Assembly (NCBI GenBank): GCA_019118275.1
Contig: DWZH01000087.1
Location: forward strand, 62,001-126,000
Reading direction: 5' to 3'
From: Candidatus Brachybacterium merdavium
GTDB lineage: Bacteria; Actinomycetota; Actinomycetes; Actinomycetales; Dermabacteraceae
Length of the DNA: 64,000 nucleotides
Both the position numbers and the translations under genes were made by a program. Every line of letters begins with the position of its first letter. Within the stretch, counting starts at the first letter, position 1. The notes beneath the pieces are model-generated. The model was not told the origin of the DNA. It did no database searches and was given only the letters and a program-made list of their open reading frames with translations. This document shows positions 34,858-45,331 of the stretch, piece by piece.

Positions 34858-35949
34858 TCACACCAGCCTGGTGAGCCAGCCGTGGCGGTCGGCCACGCGG
34901 CCGTACTGGATGCCGGTCAGCTCCTCGCGCAGGGCCAGGGTGGTCTCGCCGGAGCCACCGTCACCGACGGTCCAGGAGCCGCCGTGAGCGCGCAGCGTCC
35001 CGATCGGGTTGATGACGGCGGCGGTGCCGCAGGCGAACAGCTCGGTGATCTCGCCCGAGCTGATCTGATCGAGCACCTCGGACAGCACCAGCCGCTGCTC
35101 GACGGGCTCGAGGCCGCGGTCGGCGGCCAGTTGCAGGATCGAGCCGCGGGTGACCCCCTCCAGGATCGAACCGGTCAGCGCGGGCGTCAGGATGCGATCA
35201 TCCGCGGTGATGGCGAAGACGTTCATGCCCGACAGCTCATCGATGCTGCTGCGGGTCTCCGAGTCCAGGAACATGACCTCGTCGGCTCCGTGCTCCGCGG
35301 CCTCGTCCTTGGCCAGCAGGGAGGAGGCGTAATTGCCGCCGCACTTGGCGGCTCCCGTGCCCCCGGCGCCCGCCCGGGAGTACTGGTCGGCGATCCACAC
35401 CACCAGGGGCTGCACGCCGCGCGGGAAGTAGTTGCCGGCCGGCGAGGCGATCACGTAGTAGTCCACGACATGCGCGGCCCGGACTCCCAGGAACTCCTCG
35501 CTGGCGAACATGAAGGGCCGCAGGTACAGCGCCTGCTCCCCCGTGGGGACGGGGACCCAGGGCTCATCGGCGGCGACCAGGGCGGTCAGCGAGGTCAGGA
35601 AATCGGCCACCGGCAGCTCGGGCAGTGCCAGACGGCGGGCCGAGCGCTGCAGCCGCTCGGCGTTGAGCTCGGGACGGAAGGTCCACACCGACCCGTCGGC
35701 GTGCCGGAAGGCCTTCAGCCCCTCGAAGACCTCCTGCCCGTAGTGCAGCACGGCGGAAGCGGGCGACAGCTGCAGGGGACCGAAGGGGACGATCTCGCTC
35801 GCACCCCAGCCCTCGTCGATGGTCCACCGGGCATGGGCCATGAAATCGGTGTACCAGAGGCCGAAACCGGGATCGGTGAGGATCCGGGCACGCTCCGCGT
35901 CGCTGACGCGACGGGCGGTCTCGGTGTGGGGGAAAGCGAGCGCGCTCAC
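34858..35949 (-). CDS. ilvE: Branched-chain amino acid aminotransferase
   Basis: PLP enzyme that carries out the last step of valine, leucine and isoleucine synthesis with glutamate as amino donor. It starts at GTG 35949, eight bases after AAGGAGG (363 residues). The PLP lysine lies in GAAKCGGNYASSLLAKDEA; LYLRPFMFASEEFLGV and ELFACGTAAVINPIG are typical of the large (type II) bacterial BCAT. It follows leuB by 39 bases and is coupled to cimA downstream. Confidence 0.96.
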   Translation of the reverse strand: MSALAFPHTETARRVSDAERARILTDPGFGLWYTDFMAHARWTIDEGWGASEIVPFGPLQLSPASAVLHYGQEVFEGLKAFRHADGSVWTFRPELNAERLQRSARRLALPELPVADFLTSLTALVAADEPWVPVPTGEQALYLRPFMFASEEFLGVRAAHVVDYYVIASPAGNYFPRGVQPLVVWIADQYSRAGAGGTGAAKCGGNYASSLLAKDEAAEHGADEVMFLDSETRSSIDELSGMNVFAITADDRILTPALTGSILEGVTRGSILQLAADRGLEPVEQRLVLSEVLDQISSGEITELFACGTAAVINPIGTLRAHGGSWTVGDGGSGETTLALREELTGIQYGRVADRHGWLTRLV

Positions 35950-35988
35950 GAGGTGCCTCCTTGGGGCGGTTGAGGACAGAGTACGGGG

Positions 35989-37056
35989 TCAGCTGCCGGC
36001 GATCGCGGAGATCAGAGCATCGCCGATGGCGGTCGTGCCGCGCGCATCGTGGTCCCCACGGGCTGCGAGATCGGCTTCGACCGCGTCTCGTACCCGGGAG
36101 GCGGCATCTGGGTGCCCGAGGTGGTCGAGCATCAGTGCGACCGAGAGCACGGTCGCGGTAGGGTCGGCCCGGTCCTGTCCGGCGATGTCCGGGGCTGAAC
36201 CGTGGACCGGCTCGAACATCGAGGGGAAGGCGCCGGTGGGGTTCACATTCCCGCTGGCTGCCAGGCCGATCCCTCCACCGACCGCCGCGGCCAGGTCGGT
36301 GACGATGTCGCCGAAGAGGTTGTCGGTGACGATCACGTCGAAGCGGGAGGGATCAGTGACCAGGTAGATCATCGCGGCATCCACGTGCGCATAGTCGACG
36401 GACACGTCGGGGTGCTCCGCGCTGACCTGCTCCACGATCCGCTGCCACAGATGGCCGGCGTGGACGAGCACGTTGTGCTTGTGGACCAGGGTGAGCTTCC
36501 CGCGTCGGGCGGCGGCCTGCTCGAAGGCGTAGCGCACCACCCGCTCGACGCCGACCGCGGTGTTCAGGGACACCTCGGTGGCGACCTCGAGCTCGGTGCC
36601 TGTGCGCATGGACCCGCCGTTGCCGACGTAGGGGCCCTCGGTGCCCTCGCGCACCACCAGGAAGTCGATCTCGCCCGGCTGGGCGAGTGGGGTGGACGCG
36701 CCGGTGAACAGCCGGGTGGGCCGCAGATTCACGAAATGGTCGAAACCGAAGCGGAGCTTCAGCAGCAGTCCGCGCTCGAGGACCCCGGAGGGCACCTCGG
36801 GGTCCCCGACCGCGCCCAACAGGATCGCGTCGTGCTCGGCCAGGCGCGCCATGTCCTCATCGGTCAGGGTCTCGCCGGTGCGGTGCCAGCGTCCTGCCCC
36901 GAGGTCGAAGTCGGTGGTCTCCACGTCGATGCCGGCCGGGGCGAGGGCGGTGCGCAGGGCACGCACCCCGTGCGGCACGACCTCCTGACCGATGCCGTCA
37001 CCGGCGATGACGGCCAGGCGCAGGGCGGAGGCGGACGAGGATGCGGTGGTGCTCAT
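35989..37056 (-). CDS. leuB: 3-isopropylmalate dehydrogenase
   Basis: NAD-dependent oxidative decarboxylation of 3-isopropylmalate; the same enzyme serves 3-methylmalate in the citramalate route. I use ATG 37056 (355 residues) after GGAG; the frame extends 18 codons upstream. Marks are [25 protein letters not shown], the KHNVL segment with the catalytic Lys, and [13 protein letters not shown] with metal-binding Asp residues. The actinobacterial LeuB form is typically this short. It follows serA by 50 bases. Confidence 0.95.
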   Translation of the reverse strand: MSTTASSSASALRLAVIAGDGIGQEVVPHGVRALRTALAPAGIDVETTDFDLGAGRWHRTGETLTDEDMARLAEHDAILLGAVGDPEVPSGVLERGLLLKLRFGFDHFVNLRPTRLFTGASTPLAQPGEIDFLVVREGTEGPYVGNGGSMRTGTELEVATEVSLNTAVGVERVVRYAFEQAAARRGKLTLVHKHNVLVHAGHLWQRIVEQVSAEHPDVSVDYAHVDAAMIYLVTDPSRFDVIVTDNLFGDIVTDLAAAVGGGIGLAASGNVNPTGAFPSMFEPVHGSAPDIAGQDRADPTATVLSVALMLDHLGHPDAASRVRDAVEADLAARGDHDARGTTAIGDALISAIAGS

Positions 37057-37106
37057 AGGTGGTTCTCCGGTTCGGGGGGCGCGGTGGTGGCGGGGCGGCG
37101 GCACGC

Positions 37107-38714
37107 TCAATAGACGAGATCGACGCCGTGGATCATGTGGGCCGAGATCGACTCCCCGATCCGGTCGACGAGCTCACGCGGGACGGACTGGTCGAGGTTG
37201 AGGATGACCAGCGCCTCGGCCCCCGGGGCATCCCCGGCGCGCGAGACCTGCATCCCGGCGATGTTGATGCCGGCCTCACCCAGCTGCGCGCCGTACTGGC
37301 CGATCAGTCCGGGGCCGTCGTCATAGCGGATCACCATCAGGTGATCGCTGAGGGGGACGTCCAAGGGGTGCCCGGCCACCTCGACCAGCTTCTGGGCCTG
37401 CTCGACGCCGCTGAGGGTGCCGGAGACCGAGACCACCTCGCCGTTGCGCAGGGTGCCGCGGATGCGGATCACGTTGCGGAACCGTCCGGAGTTCTCCTCG
37501 GTGAGCAGCTGCACGGTGATGCCTCGCTCATCGGCCATCACCGGTGCGTTGACGTAGCTGACCTGCTCGGTGACCACGTTACGGAAGACTCCGCGCAGGG
37601 CGGACAGCTTCAGCGCCGTGACGTCGCGGGAGGCGATCTCCCCACAGACGACGACGTCGAGCAGCTCGGGGGCCTCGCCGGCAAGGGCCGTGAACAGTTG
37701 GCCGAGCCGGTCGGACAGGGCCACGCCGGGGCGGACCAGGTCGTCCATGGCGCCGCCGGCGACGTTGACCGCATCGGGGACCAGCTCCCCGGCCAGCGCC
37801 AGTCGCACGGAGTGCGCGACCGCCACGCCCGCCTTCTCCTGCGCCTCGGCGGTGGAGGCCCCCAGGTGCGGGGTGAGGGTGACGTTGTCCAGTTCGAGCA
37901 GCTTCGCGGCGCTCGGGGAGCTGGTGGGCGGCTCCGAGGAGTAGACATCGAGCGCGGCCCCGGCGATGCGTCCGGCCGTCAGGGCCTCGTGCAGGGCGTC
38001 CTCGTCGATCAGTCCGCCCCGGGCAGCGTTGATCACGTGCAGGTTCGGCTTGGCGAGCGCGAACTGCTCCGCACCGATCATCCCTTCGGTCTCGGCGGTC
38101 CTGGGCATGTGCACGGTGAGCACGTCGGTCTCGCGCATCAGCTCGTCGAGCTCGACCACACGCGCGCCCAGCTCGGCGGCGCGGGTGTGGTTGACGTAGG
38201 GGTCGTAGGCCAGCAGCTGCACGCCGAAGGGAGCCAGACGCTCGGCCACCAGCTGGCCGATGCGACCGAATCCGACCACGCCGACCGTCTTGCCCAGCAG
38301 CTCCACCCCGGTCAGCTGCTTGCGGTCCCAGCGCCCCGCCTTCACGGAGGCGTCGGCGCGGGAGAGATTGCGCAAAGACGCCAGGATCAGGGTCACGGCC
38401 AGCTCAGCGGCCGAGACGATGTTCGAGGTGGGGGCGTTGATGACCATGACGCCGGCGGTGGTGGCGGCGGGCACGTCCACGTTGTCCAGACCGACTCCGG
38501 CGCGGGCCACGACCTTCAGCTCCGGTGCTGCGGCGAAGACCTCGGCGTCGACCTGGGTGGCGGAGCGGACCAGGAGCGCATCGGCCGTCCCCACTGCGGA
38601 GAGCAGAGCGGCGCGGTCGGTGCCGTCGACATGGCGGATATCGGCGTCATCACCGAAGACCTCGATGGTGGCGGGCGAGAGTTCTTCGGCGAAGAGCACG
38701 ACGGGACGCGTCAC
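37107..38714 (-). CDS. serA: D-3-phosphoglycerate dehydrogenase, long form
   Basis: First step of serine synthesis: oxidises 3-phosphoglycerate with NAD. I place the start at GTG 38714 (535 residues), preceded by GGAAGG, since the open frame above has 28 unlike codons. The Rossmann motif is [10 protein letters not shown] (about 145), with catalytic [13 protein letters not shown] and PHLGAST. After the catalytic part come the intervening allosteric domain and a C-terminal ACT domain ([19 protein letters not shown]), as in the mycobacterial type that is inhibited by serine. It heads the serA-leuB-ilvE-cimA run. Confidence 0.96.
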   Translation of the reverse strand: MTRPVVLFAEELSPATIEVFGDDADIRHVDGTDRAALLSAVGTADALLVRSATQVDAEVFAAAPELKVVARAGVGLDNVDVPAATTAGVMVINAPTSNIVSAAELAVTLILASLRNLSRADASVKAGRWDRKQLTGVELLGKTVGVVGFGRIGQLVAERLAPFGVQLLAYDPYVNHTRAAELGARVVELDELMRETDVLTVHMPRTAETEGMIGAEQFALAKPNLHVINAARGGLIDEDALHEALTAGRIAGAALDVYSSEPPTSSPSAAKLLELDNVTLTPHLGASTAEAQEKAGVAVAHSVRLALAGELVPDAVNVAGGAMDDLVRPGVALSDRLGQLFTALAGEAPELLDVVVCGEIASRDVTALKLSALRGVFRNVVTEQVSYVNAPVMADERGITVQLLTEENSGRFRNVIRIRGTLRNGEVVSVSGTLSGVEQAQKLVEVAGHPLDVPLSDHLMVIRYDDGPGLIGQYGAQLGEAGINIAGMQVSRAGDAPGAEALVILNLDQSVPRELVDRIGESISAHMIHGVDLVY

Positions 38715-38875
38715 GGGATGTACCTTCCGGTGTGGGTCGGCGGCTTCGGGAACAGCCGTCGTTGGGGCCGGGGGACAGACTACTGCGCTGTCCGCCATTC
38801 GGTCGCCGGAGTCACCATACGAGATGCTCGCAGAGCGTTGGTCAGGTCACCCCTGCCTCCGGCCGCGCTCGCACC

Positions 38876-39838
38876 TCAGCCCCTGGCGTCCAGCCCCGCC
38901 TCCTCGACCCTAGCCGCCGACTTCGCCGCCTCCTTGGCCCGGCTCTTCGCCGCATCCCGGGCCGTCTTCATCCGCGCCTCCCGCTTCTCGAGCTCACGCA
39001 CGCGGCGCTGGGTGGCCTTGCGCAGGGCGGTGGCCGAGGCGAGTTCGGCCTCGGCCGCCGCGAGGGCCGCCTCGGGCGTCAGTTCGGGCTCTGCCGCCGA
39101 CGCGACGGGCTCGCGCCCTTCGAGCGCTCGCTCGAGGCCCGGCATGAGCAGTCCGAGCGCGGTGGAGAAGTCATCGCCCCCCTCCACCCCGGCCTCCACG
39201 CCGCTGAAGTAGACCCCGGACTCGATGACCGGACGCGCGTCCGGGAACCCTCCCTCGGCGACGATGTCCCGCAGCAGCTGCCTGGTCGCCTCCCCAGCAC
39301 CGAAGGCCCCGGTGCGCATGTCGCGATCCATCACAGCGAATCCTCTGACCTGCACTGAGAGCACCATCAGAACCGCGAGCTTGTCGTCCGCACCCCCGGG
39401 CAGAGTGCGGGCGGCACGCATACCCGCGTCCACCGCTCGCAGCTGGCCGGGCATCAGCAGGGATTCCGTCGACAGCGGGATGTCCAGCGCCCAGGGATGG
39501 CGCGAGTAGGCCTGCGCGATCGTCCGTGCCCACTGCTCGAGCCCGACCCGCCAATCGTCACCGTCGATGACCCACTGTTCGTCGCCCAGGGAGGCATCGA
39601 GCATGAGCTGATGCAGGTCACTCTTCGAGGAGACGTATCGATACAGCGCCATCGTCGTGAACCCGAAGGAACGCGCCACTCGCTGCATCGTGACCGCATC
39701 GAGCCCCTCGGCGTCCGCGATCTCCATGGCCGCCTCGACGATCCGCTCATGACTCAGCTCGCGCTTCGGTCCTCGCTGCGGCGCCGCAGCGACTCCCCAC
39801 GCCATCGCGACCACCCGAGACACTTCCTCCTCGGCCAT
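38876..39838 (-). CDS. TetR-family regulator with long charged tail
   Basis: A transcriptional repressor of about 320 residues, started at ATG 39838 after AAGGGGG; a GTG at 39871 would add eleven residues. The TetR helix-turn-helix is at about residues 25-70 (IVEAAMEIADAEGL ... FTTMALYRYVSSKSDL). A ligand/dimer domain follows to about 245. The last 70 residues (from AALAAAEAELASATALRK) are strongly charged and predicted coiled coil, unusual for TetR. It is divergent from an ABC export pair, which it probably represses, with palindromes between. Confidence 0.88.
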   Translation of the reverse strand: MAEEEVSRVVAMAWGVAAAPQRGPKRELSHERIVEAAMEIADAEGLDAVTMQRVARSFGFTTMALYRYVSSKSDLHQLMLDASLGDEQWVIDGDDWRVGLEQWARTIAQAYSRHPWALDIPLSTESLLMPGQLRAVDAGMRAARTLPGGADDKLAVLMVLSVQVRGFAVMDRDMRTGAFGAGEATRQLLRDIVAEGGFPDARPVIESGVYFSGVEAGVEGGDDFSTALGLLMPGLERALEGREPVASAAEPELTPEAALAAAEAELASATALRKATQRRVRELEKREARMKTARDAAKSRAKEAAKSAARVEEAGLDARG

Positions 39839-39898
39839 GCGGAGCCCCCTTTGCGACGAGTTGGACGCCACTCAGTATTGCGCATGGACTGCGTGGCG

Positions 39899-39937
39899 CG
39901 CATACTGCTTACGCCGCACACTGTATGCGGAACATAC
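39899..39937. promoter_or_regulatory. Probable TetR operators in the divergent promoter region
   Basis: Two related inverted repeats share one arm. GTATG-CGGAA-CATAC occupies 39923-39937, just ahead of the AAGGAG site of the ABC gene. CGCATAC (39899-39905) pairs with GTATGCG (39923-39929). The region is AT-richer than its flanks. Binding by the adjacent TetR protein is inferred. Confidence 0.55.
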
Positions 39938-39951
39938 AGAAAGGAGCCGTG

Positions 39952-40821
39952 ATGCACGGCACGATCGAGCTCGACGGCATCAGCAAGGCATACCGCGAGC
40001 CCGTGATCGACCACCTCGACCTCTCGGTCGACGGCGGCGTGTTCGCGCTGCTCGGTCCCAACGGGGCCGGGAAGACGACACTCGTCTCGATCCTGACCAC
40101 TCTGGTCCGGCCCGATCAGGGCCGCGCCCGGCTGGGCGGGATCGACGTGGTCGGTGACCCGCAGGGCGCCCGACGCCGCTTCGCGGCCACCGGCCAGGAG
40201 ACGACCTTGGACGATCTCCTCACCGGGCGCGAGAACCTGATCATGCTCGGCAGACTGCTGGGCCTGGGCAGGGCATCTGCCCTGCGGGCCGACGAGCTGC
40301 TTGAGCAGTTCGACCTGGCGCTCGCCGGCCGCCGGACGGTCTCGACGTACTCCGGGGGCATGCGTCGTCGGCTGGACCTCGCGGCCACCCTGATCTCGCA
40401 GCCCGAGGTGCTCTTCCTGGACGAACCCACGACCGGACTGGATCCGGTGAGCCGGAGGCGAGTCTGGGACGATGTGCGGGAACTCGCCGGATCCGGCTCC
40501 ACGGTCTTCCTCACCACCCAGACCCTCGATGAGGCCGAAGCACTCGCCGACCGGATCGCGGTCCTGCGCGACGGACGGATCGTGGCCGACGGCACCGCCG
40601 AGGAGCTGACGGCCTCCATCGGCGGGCACCGGCTGGTCCTGTCCGACCGCGAGGGCCGCGAGGTCCGCGACATCGACATCGACGGCTCCGCGGCGTCGGT
40701 GCGCCACGCCTTGGCCCAGCTCCCCGAGAGCGAGCAGGACCTGCAGGTCGCTCTGCGCTCCCCCACCCTGGACGACGCCTTCGTCGCCTTCACCCAGTCA
40801 TCCCAGGAGGTGGCGGCATGA
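39952..40821 (+). CDS. ABC transporter ATP-binding protein (DrrA-like)
   Basis: Energises export by the partner permease. ATG 39952 follows AAGGAG at five bases (289 residues). Walker A is GPNGAGKTT (35-43), the signature is YSGGMRRR near 131, Walker B is VLFLDEPTTGLD near 153, and TTQTLDEAEALADR is the switch/H-loop region where Gln stands in the TTQ form seen in DrrA-type ATPases. A C-terminal extension from about 230 to 289 is also DrrA-like. The stop overlaps the permease start (ATGA). Likely substrates are drugs or lipids, unproven. Confidence 0.94.
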   Translation: MHGTIELDGISKAYREPVIDHLDLSVDGGVFALLGPNGAGKTTLVSILTTLVRPDQGRARLGGIDVVGDPQGARRRFAATGQETTLDDLLTGRENLIMLGRLLGLGRASALRADELLEQFDLALAGRRTVSTYSGGMRRRLDLAATLISQPEVLFLDEPTTGLDPVSRRRVWDDVRELAGSGSTVFLTTQTLDEAEALADRIAVLRDGRIVADGTAEELTASIGGHRLVLSDREGREVRDIDIDGSAASVRHALAQLPESEQDLQVALRSPTLDDAFVAFTQSSQEVAA

Positions 40822-41606
40822 CCGCACTCGTCTCCTCATTCCCCAGCACGCGCGGCGTCAATGCCCTGCGGTCTTCTGCGGTGTTCATCGGCCGGAGCCT
40901 GCGACACAGCCTCCGCGATGGCGAAGGGCTCATCATGGCCATCGCCCTGCCCGTGTTCCTGCTGCTGATGTTCACCTATGTCTTCGGCGGCGCGATCATC
41001 TCCGAGGGTTACGTGGACTTCGTCGTCCCCGGGGTCATCCTCACCTGCGCGGCCTTCGGCGCGTCGTCGGTGGCGGTCTCGGTCAATCGCGACGTCACCC
41101 TCGGTGCCATGCGCCGGTTCCGCACCCTGCCCATCGCCTCCGCCACCGTGCTCGCCGGGCATGTGGTCGCCAGCGTGCTGCGCAATCTGGCAGCAACGGC
41201 GATCGTGATCGCGGTGGCGCTGCTGATCGGCTTCCGGCCGACGGCCACGCCTCTGGAGTGGCTCGGCGTGCTCGGCCTGGTGGCGCTGTGGATCCTGGCG
41301 ATCACCTCGCTGTTCGCCTGCATAGGGATGGTCTCCGGCAGCCCCGAGGCCGCGAACGGCTACGGCTTCACCCTGCTGTTCCTGCCGTATCTCTCCAGTG
41401 CCTTCGTCCCGGTGGAGACGATGCCCTCCTGGCTCCAGCCCCTCGCCACCCACCAGCCGATGGGTCCGCTGGTCGAGTCGCTGCGGGCGCTGCTGGTCGG
41501 CGGCGGTGAAGCGAAGGTGCTCGTCTCGCTGATCTGGAGCGTGGGCATCATCCTGGTCGCGACAGCGCTGACGGTGCTTGCCTTCCGGCGCAGCGGCGAC
41601 CGCTGA
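40818..41606 (+). CDS. ABC-2 type transporter permease (DrrB-like)
   Basis: A 262-residue membrane protein with six hydrophobic helices (first at about 40-60, IMAIALPVFLLLMFTYVFGG). The middle carries SVNRDVTLGAMRRFRTLPI, the short amphipathic segment that contacts the ATPase, and a late ALSSAFVPVETMPSWLQP-like ABC-2 motif (seen as YLSSAFVPVETMPSWLQP). It is translationally coupled to the ATPase and controlled with it by the divergent TetR. A drug or antibiotic export role is an inference from family. Confidence 0.93.
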   Translation: MTALVSSFPSTRGVNALRSSAVFIGRSLRHSLRDGEGLIMAIALPVFLLLMFTYVFGGAIISEGYVDFVVPGVILTCAAFGASSVAVSVNRDVTLGAMRRFRTLPIASATVLAGHVVASVLRNLAATAIVIAVALLIGFRPTATPLEWLGVLGLVALWILAITSLFACIGMVSGSPEAANGYGFTLLFLPYLSSAFVPVETMPSWLQPLATHQPMGPLVESLRALLVGGGEAKVLVSLIWSVGIILVATALTVLAFRRSGDR

Positions 41607-41621
41607 GACCCCGCGCGTCGG

Positions 41622-41655
41622 CCGATGGACGCACGGCACCGCTGGACGCACGGGA
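41622..41655. repeat. Tandem 17-bp repeat after the permease gene
   Basis: Two adjacent 17-base copies (41622-41638 and 41639-41655) match at 15 positions, both containing TGGACGCACGG. They lie just past the permease stop and run into the terminator stem. Confidence 0.6.
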
Positions 41656-41685
41656 GCCCCGCACCACCGTTCGGTGCGGGGCTCC
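41653..41685. terminator. Bidirectional terminator between ABC permease and ilvC
   Basis: A perfect 13-bp stem, GGAGCCCCGCACC (41653-41665) and its complement (41673-41685), with a seven-base loop, lies between converging genes. It is the strongest hairpin in this gap and should stop transcripts from both sides. Confidence 0.8.
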
Positions 41686-41704
41686 GTGTCGTCGCGAGCG
41701 CTGC

Positions 41705-42736
41705 TCAGCGAGCGGCGCTGCCCTCGGTGTAGTCGTCGTCGAGCGACTGGGCGCTCCAGGAGAACATCTTGCGCAGCTCCTTGCCCACGGTCTCGATCTC
41801 GTGCTTGGCCTCGTCCTCGCGAAGCTTCGTGAACTCCGGCGCGCCGGCGTCCTGGTCGTCGATGAACTTCTTCGCGAAGGAGCCGTCCTGGATGTCGGCC
41901 AGGATGGCCTTCATGTCGGCCTTCACCTGATCGGTGACCACGCGCGGGCCGGAGACGTAGTCACCGAACTCAGCGGTGTCCGAGATCGACCAGCGCTGCT
42001 TGGCGATGCCGCCCTCGTGCATGAGGTCGACGATCAGCTTGAGCTCGTGGAGCACCTCGAAGTAGGCGATCTCCGGCTGGTACCCCGCTTCGGAGAGGGT
42101 CTCGAAGCCGGCCTGGACCAGGTGGCTCATGCCGCCGCACAGCACCGCCTGCTCTCCGAACAGGTCGGTCTCGGTCTCCTCGGTGAAGGTCGTCTTGATG
42201 ACGCCGGCGCGGGTGCCGCCGATGCCCTTGGCGTAGGACATCGCCAGGTCCCAGGCCGATCCGGTGGCGTCCTGCTCGACGGCCACGATGTCGGGGATGC
42301 CCCGCCCGGCCACGAACTCGCGGCGCACGGTGTGTCCGGGGGCCTTGGGAGCGATCAGCAGCACATCGATGCCGGCGGGCACCTCGACGAAGCCGAAACG
42401 GATGTTGAAGCCGTGGGCGAAGGCCAGCGCCTTGCCCTGCGTCAGGTGGGGCTTGATGGAGTCGGCGAAGACCTTGCGCTGGTCCTGGTCGGGGGTCAGG
42501 ATCATGATCAGGTCGGCCCACTCGGCGACTTCCGCGACGGTGCCCACGCCCAGGCCCTGCTCCTCGGCCTTGGCGCGGGACTTCGAACCCTCGCGCAGGC
42601 CCACCCGGACCTCGACGCCGCTGTCACGCAGGTTCAGCGCATGGGCGTGGCCCTGGGAGCCGAATCCGACGACCCCCACCTTCTTGCCCTGGATGATGGA
42701 CAGGTCGGCATTGTCGTCGTAGTAGATCTCTGCCAC
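41705..42736 (-). CDS. ilvC: Ketol-acid reductoisomerase
   Basis: Rearranges and reduces acetolactate or acetohydroxybutyrate with Mg and NAD(P)H. It begins at GTG 42736, seven bases after AAGGAG (343 residues, class I short type). The Rossmann motif is [20 protein letters not shown], followed by the coenzyme loop GLREGSKS whose Ser and basic residues suit NADPH. Metal ligands lie in [12 protein letters not shown] and the C-terminal [13 protein letters not shown]. It lies 150 bases downstream of ilvN, beyond a hairpin, so it may be read both from ilvBN and from its own promoter. Confidence 0.97.
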   Translation of the reverse strand: MAEIYYDDNADLSIIQGKKVGVVGFGSQGHAHALNLRDSGVEVRVGLREGSKSRAKAEEQGLGVGTVAEVAEWADLIMILTPDQDQRKVFADSIKPHLTQGKALAFAHGFNIRFGFVEVPAGIDVLLIAPKAPGHTVRREFVAGRGIPDIVAVEQDATGSAWDLAMSYAKGIGGTRAGVIKTTFTEETETDLFGEQAVLCGGMSHLVQAGFETLSEAGYQPEIAYFEVLHELKLIVDLMHEGGIAKQRWSISDTAEFGDYVSGPRVVTDQVKADMKAILADIQDGSFAKKFIDDQDAGAPEFTKLREDEAKHEIETVGKELRKMFSWSAQSLDDDYTEGSAAR

Positions 42737-42832
42737 GGTGTGCTCCTTCGGGATGGGGGATGTGGGCCGCGCTCTCCGCGGCGCCACGGGCGACGGATCC
42801 GATCCTATCGCCCACTGTCTTACGTTCTGAGA

Positions 42833-42857
42833 GGACGTCTTCAGTGATGAGACGTCC
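42833..42857. promoter_or_regulatory. Inverted repeat between ilvN and ilvC
   Basis: GGACGTCT (42833-42840) and AGACGTCC (42850-42857) form an 8-bp inverted repeat with a nine-base loop. It could be a partial terminator after ilvN or a protein-binding site for ilvC control. The nonamer GGACGTCTT also occurs on the minus strand over the ilvB -35 box. Confidence 0.5.
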
Positions 42858-42886
42858 GCGGGGTCCTCGGTTCTGCGTCCCGGGTC

Positions 42887-43423
42887 TCAGGAGAGCAGGC
42901 TGCGGTCGGTGATGGCCCGGCCGCCGCGGCCGATGGCCACCTCACCGGACTTGACGATCTCGCGGATGCCGAACTCCTCGAGCATGCCGAGCAGGGCGGC
43001 CAGCTTGTCCTGGGTGCCGGTGGCCTCGATGGTCACCGCGTCGGCCGCGGCATCCACCACCTTGGCGCGGAACATCTGCACGATCTCGAGCACCGAGGTG
43101 CGCGAGGTGTTGTCGGCGGAGACCTTGATCAGGATCAGCTCGCGCTGCACGGTCTGACGGGGATCCAGCTGCACGATCTTGAGCACGTTGACCAGCTTGT
43201 TGAGCTGCTTGGTGATCTGCTCGAGCGAGCGTTGGTCCACGTCGATGATCACCGTGATCCGTGAGATCTCGGGATGCTCGGTGGGGCCCACCGCGAGGGA
43301 GGAGATGTTGTAGCCGCGGCGTGCGAACAGCGCCGAGACCCGGGTGAGGACGCCCGGCTTGTTCTCGACCAGCACCGACAGTGTCTGGGTGTTCGGTGAC
43401 ATGACGTATTCGGTGGTGTTCAT
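42887..43423 (-). CDS. ilvN: Acetolactate synthase small (regulatory) subunit
   Basis: Regulatory partner of IlvB that confers valine feedback control. I start at ATG 43423 (178 residues), two bases after the ilvB stop; the open frame above is inside ilvB. It has an N-terminal ACT domain (TLSVLVENKPGVLTRVSALF) with GYNISSLAVGPTEHPEISR, and the IlvN C-terminal domain from about residue 90. Spacing indicates translational coupling with ilvB. Confidence 0.97.
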   Translation of the reverse strand: MNTTEYVMSPNTQTLSVLVENKPGVLTRVSALFARRGYNISSLAVGPTEHPEISRITVIIDVDQRSLEQITKQLNKLVNVLKIVQLDPRQTVQRELILIKVSADNTSRTSVLEIVQMFRAKVVDAAADAVTIEATGTQDKLAALLGMLEEFGIREIVKSGEVAIGRGGRAITDRSLLS

Positions 43424-43425
43424 TC

Positions 43426-45183
43426 TCAGATGTCCCTCTCCCACTCGGGGCTCATGCCCTGCGCGATCTGGATCTCGTCGTTGGAGACACCGGTGGGCAC
43501 CATCGGCCACACCATCGCGTCGGCGCTGACGGTGAAGTCCACGACCACCGGCCGGTCGTTGATCTCCATCGCCTGGGCGATGGTCGCGTCGATGTCCTCG
43601 TCCCGTTCGCAGCGCAACCCCACGCAGCCGTAGGCCTCGGCGAGCTTGACGAAGTCGGGCACCCGGGAGGTGCCGTGACCGGTGTTCAGGTCGGTATTGG
43701 AGTAGCGCTGGTTGTAGAAGAGGTTCTGCCACTGCCGGACCATGCCCAGCGAACTGTTGTTGATGACCGCGACCTTGATCGGGATGTTGTTGATGACGCA
43801 GGTCGCGAGCTCCTGATTGGTCATCTGGAAGCACCCGTCGCCGTCGATGCACCACACTGCCCGGTCCGGCTGCCCGACCTTGGCTCCCATCGCCGCCGGA
43901 ACCGCGTACCCCATGGTGCCCAGGCCACCCGAGTTGATCCAGGTGCAGGGGTTCTCGTACTCGATGAACTGCGCGGACCACATCTGGTGCTGGCCCACTC
44001 CGGCCACGTAGATCGATTCCGGTCCGGAGATCTCACCGATCCGGGAGATCACCTTCTGCGGAGCGGTGAAACCGTCCTCCGTCGCGGTCCAGCCCAGCGG
44101 GTACTTCTGGCGCAGCATGTTCAGCGTGTGCCACCACGACTCGTACTCGCGGGTGTCGCCGGCTGCGATCCGCTCGCGCAGCTCGGCCGACAGCGCGGTG
44201 GCGACATCACCCGCCTGGCCCACGATCGGCACGTCGGCGGTGCGGTTCTTGGAGATCTCGGCCGGGTCGATGTCGGCGTGCACGATCTTCGCGTTCGGGG
44301 CGAAGGACTCGAGGACACCAGTGACCCGGTCGTCGAATCGGGCACCGATGGCGACGAGCACGTCCGAGCGTTGCAGTGCGGACACCGCGGAGACGCTGCC
44401 GTGCATCCCGGGCATGCCCAGGTGGCTGGGGTGGGAGTCGGGCAGCGCGCCACGCCCCATCAGCGTGGTCGCGAACGGCGCTCCGGAGACATCGATCAGC
44501 TCCGTCACCTCCTGGGATGCGCCGCCGCGGATCACGCCGCCACCGAGCAGGAACACCGGTCGCTCAGCGGCCATCAGCAGGGAAGCCGCCTCCCGGATCT
44601 GCTTGTTGTGGGGCCGCGGATCGGGGCGATACCCGGGAAGGTCCAGGGTCTGGGGCCACGCGAACTCGGTCATGCCCATCTGGGCGTCCTTGGTCACGTC
44701 CACCAGCACCGCGCCCGGGCGTCCGGTCGAGGCGATGTGGAAGGCCTGCTTGATCACCTTGGGGACGTCAGCGGCGTCGGTGACCAGGAAGTTGTGCTTG
44801 GTCACCGGCATCGTCATGCCGACGATGTCGGCCTCCTGGAAGGCGTCGGTGCCGATGAAGGTCGAGGCGACCTGACCGGTGATGGCGACCAGGGGGATCG
44901 AATCCATCTGGGCATCGGCGATGGCCGTGATCAGGTTGGTCGCTCCCGGACCGGAGGTGGCCAGGCACACCCCGACCTTCCCGGTGGCGTGCGCGTAGCC
45001 GCTGGCGGCGTGCCCCGCGCCCTGCTCGTGCCGGACCAGGATGTGCCGCAGGCCCACGGCATCCATCAAGGGGTCATAGGTGGGCAGGATGGCACCGCCG
45101 GGCAGGCCGAAGACGACCTCTGCCCCGGCATGCTTGAGGGACTCGACCAGCGCCTCAGCGCCGGTCATCTGCTGTCCTGTCAT
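43426..45183 (-). CDS. ilvB: Acetolactate synthase large (catalytic) subunit
   Basis: Thiamine-diphosphate enzyme making acetolactate (valine/leucine) or acetohydroxybutyrate (isoleucine). The 585-residue product shows [14 protein letters not shown], the catalytic Glu in [13 protein letters not shown], and the ThDP/Mg motif beginning [14 protein letters not shown] near residue 440 and ending in VINNSS. Its leader carries a short peptide gene and terminator (45267-45370), so expression is probably tuned by charged Leu/Val tRNA levels. ilvN follows after two bases. Confidence 0.97.
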   Translation of the reverse strand: MTGQQMTGAEALVESLKHAGAEVVFGLPGGAILPTYDPLMDAVGLRHILVRHEQGAGHAASGYAHATGKVGVCLATSGPGATNLITAIADAQMDSIPLVAITGQVASTFIGTDAFQEADIVGMTMPVTKHNFLVTDAADVPKVIKQAFHIASTGRPGAVLVDVTKDAQMGMTEFAWPQTLDLPGYRPDPRPHNKQIREAASLLMAAERPVFLLGGGVIRGGASQEVTELIDVSGAPFATTLMGRGALPDSHPSHLGMPGMHGSVSAVSALQRSDVLVAIGARFDDRVTGVLESFAPNAKIVHADIDPAEISKNRTADVPIVGQAGDVATALSAELRERIAAGDTREYESWWHTLNMLRQKYPLGWTATEDGFTAPQKVISRIGEISGPESIYVAGVGQHQMWSAQFIEYENPCTWINSGGLGTMGYAVPAAMGAKVGQPDRAVWCIDGDGCFQMTNQELATCVINNIPIKVAVINNSSLGMVRQWQNLFYNQRYSNTDLNTGHGTSRVPDFVKLAEAYGCVGLRCERDEDIDATIAQAMEINDRPVVVDFTVSADAMVWPMVPTGVSNDEIQIAQGMSPEWERDI

Positions 45184-45266
45184 CGGAACTCCTTCGTCGT
45201 CTCGGACGGTGTGCTCGGTGCGCGGCGGACGCGATGGACCCTGCCCGGTTCCGTGCTGGAGACACG

Positions 45267-45300
45267 AAAAAGCCCCTCCGCCTGGGGCTTCGGGAGGGGC
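45267..45300 (-). terminator. ilvB attenuator terminator
   Basis: On the minus strand GCCCCTCC (45300-45293) can pair with GGAGGGGC (45279-45272). Alternatively AAGCCCC (45290-45284) pairs with GGGGCTT (45276-45270). Both 3' arms run into TTTTT (45271-45267). Mutually exclusive stems just before ilvB and after a leader peptide are the layout of a transcription attenuator. Confidence 0.82.
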
Positions 45301-45331
45301 GCGGAAGACGTCTCGTCGGAACGAACGGGCG

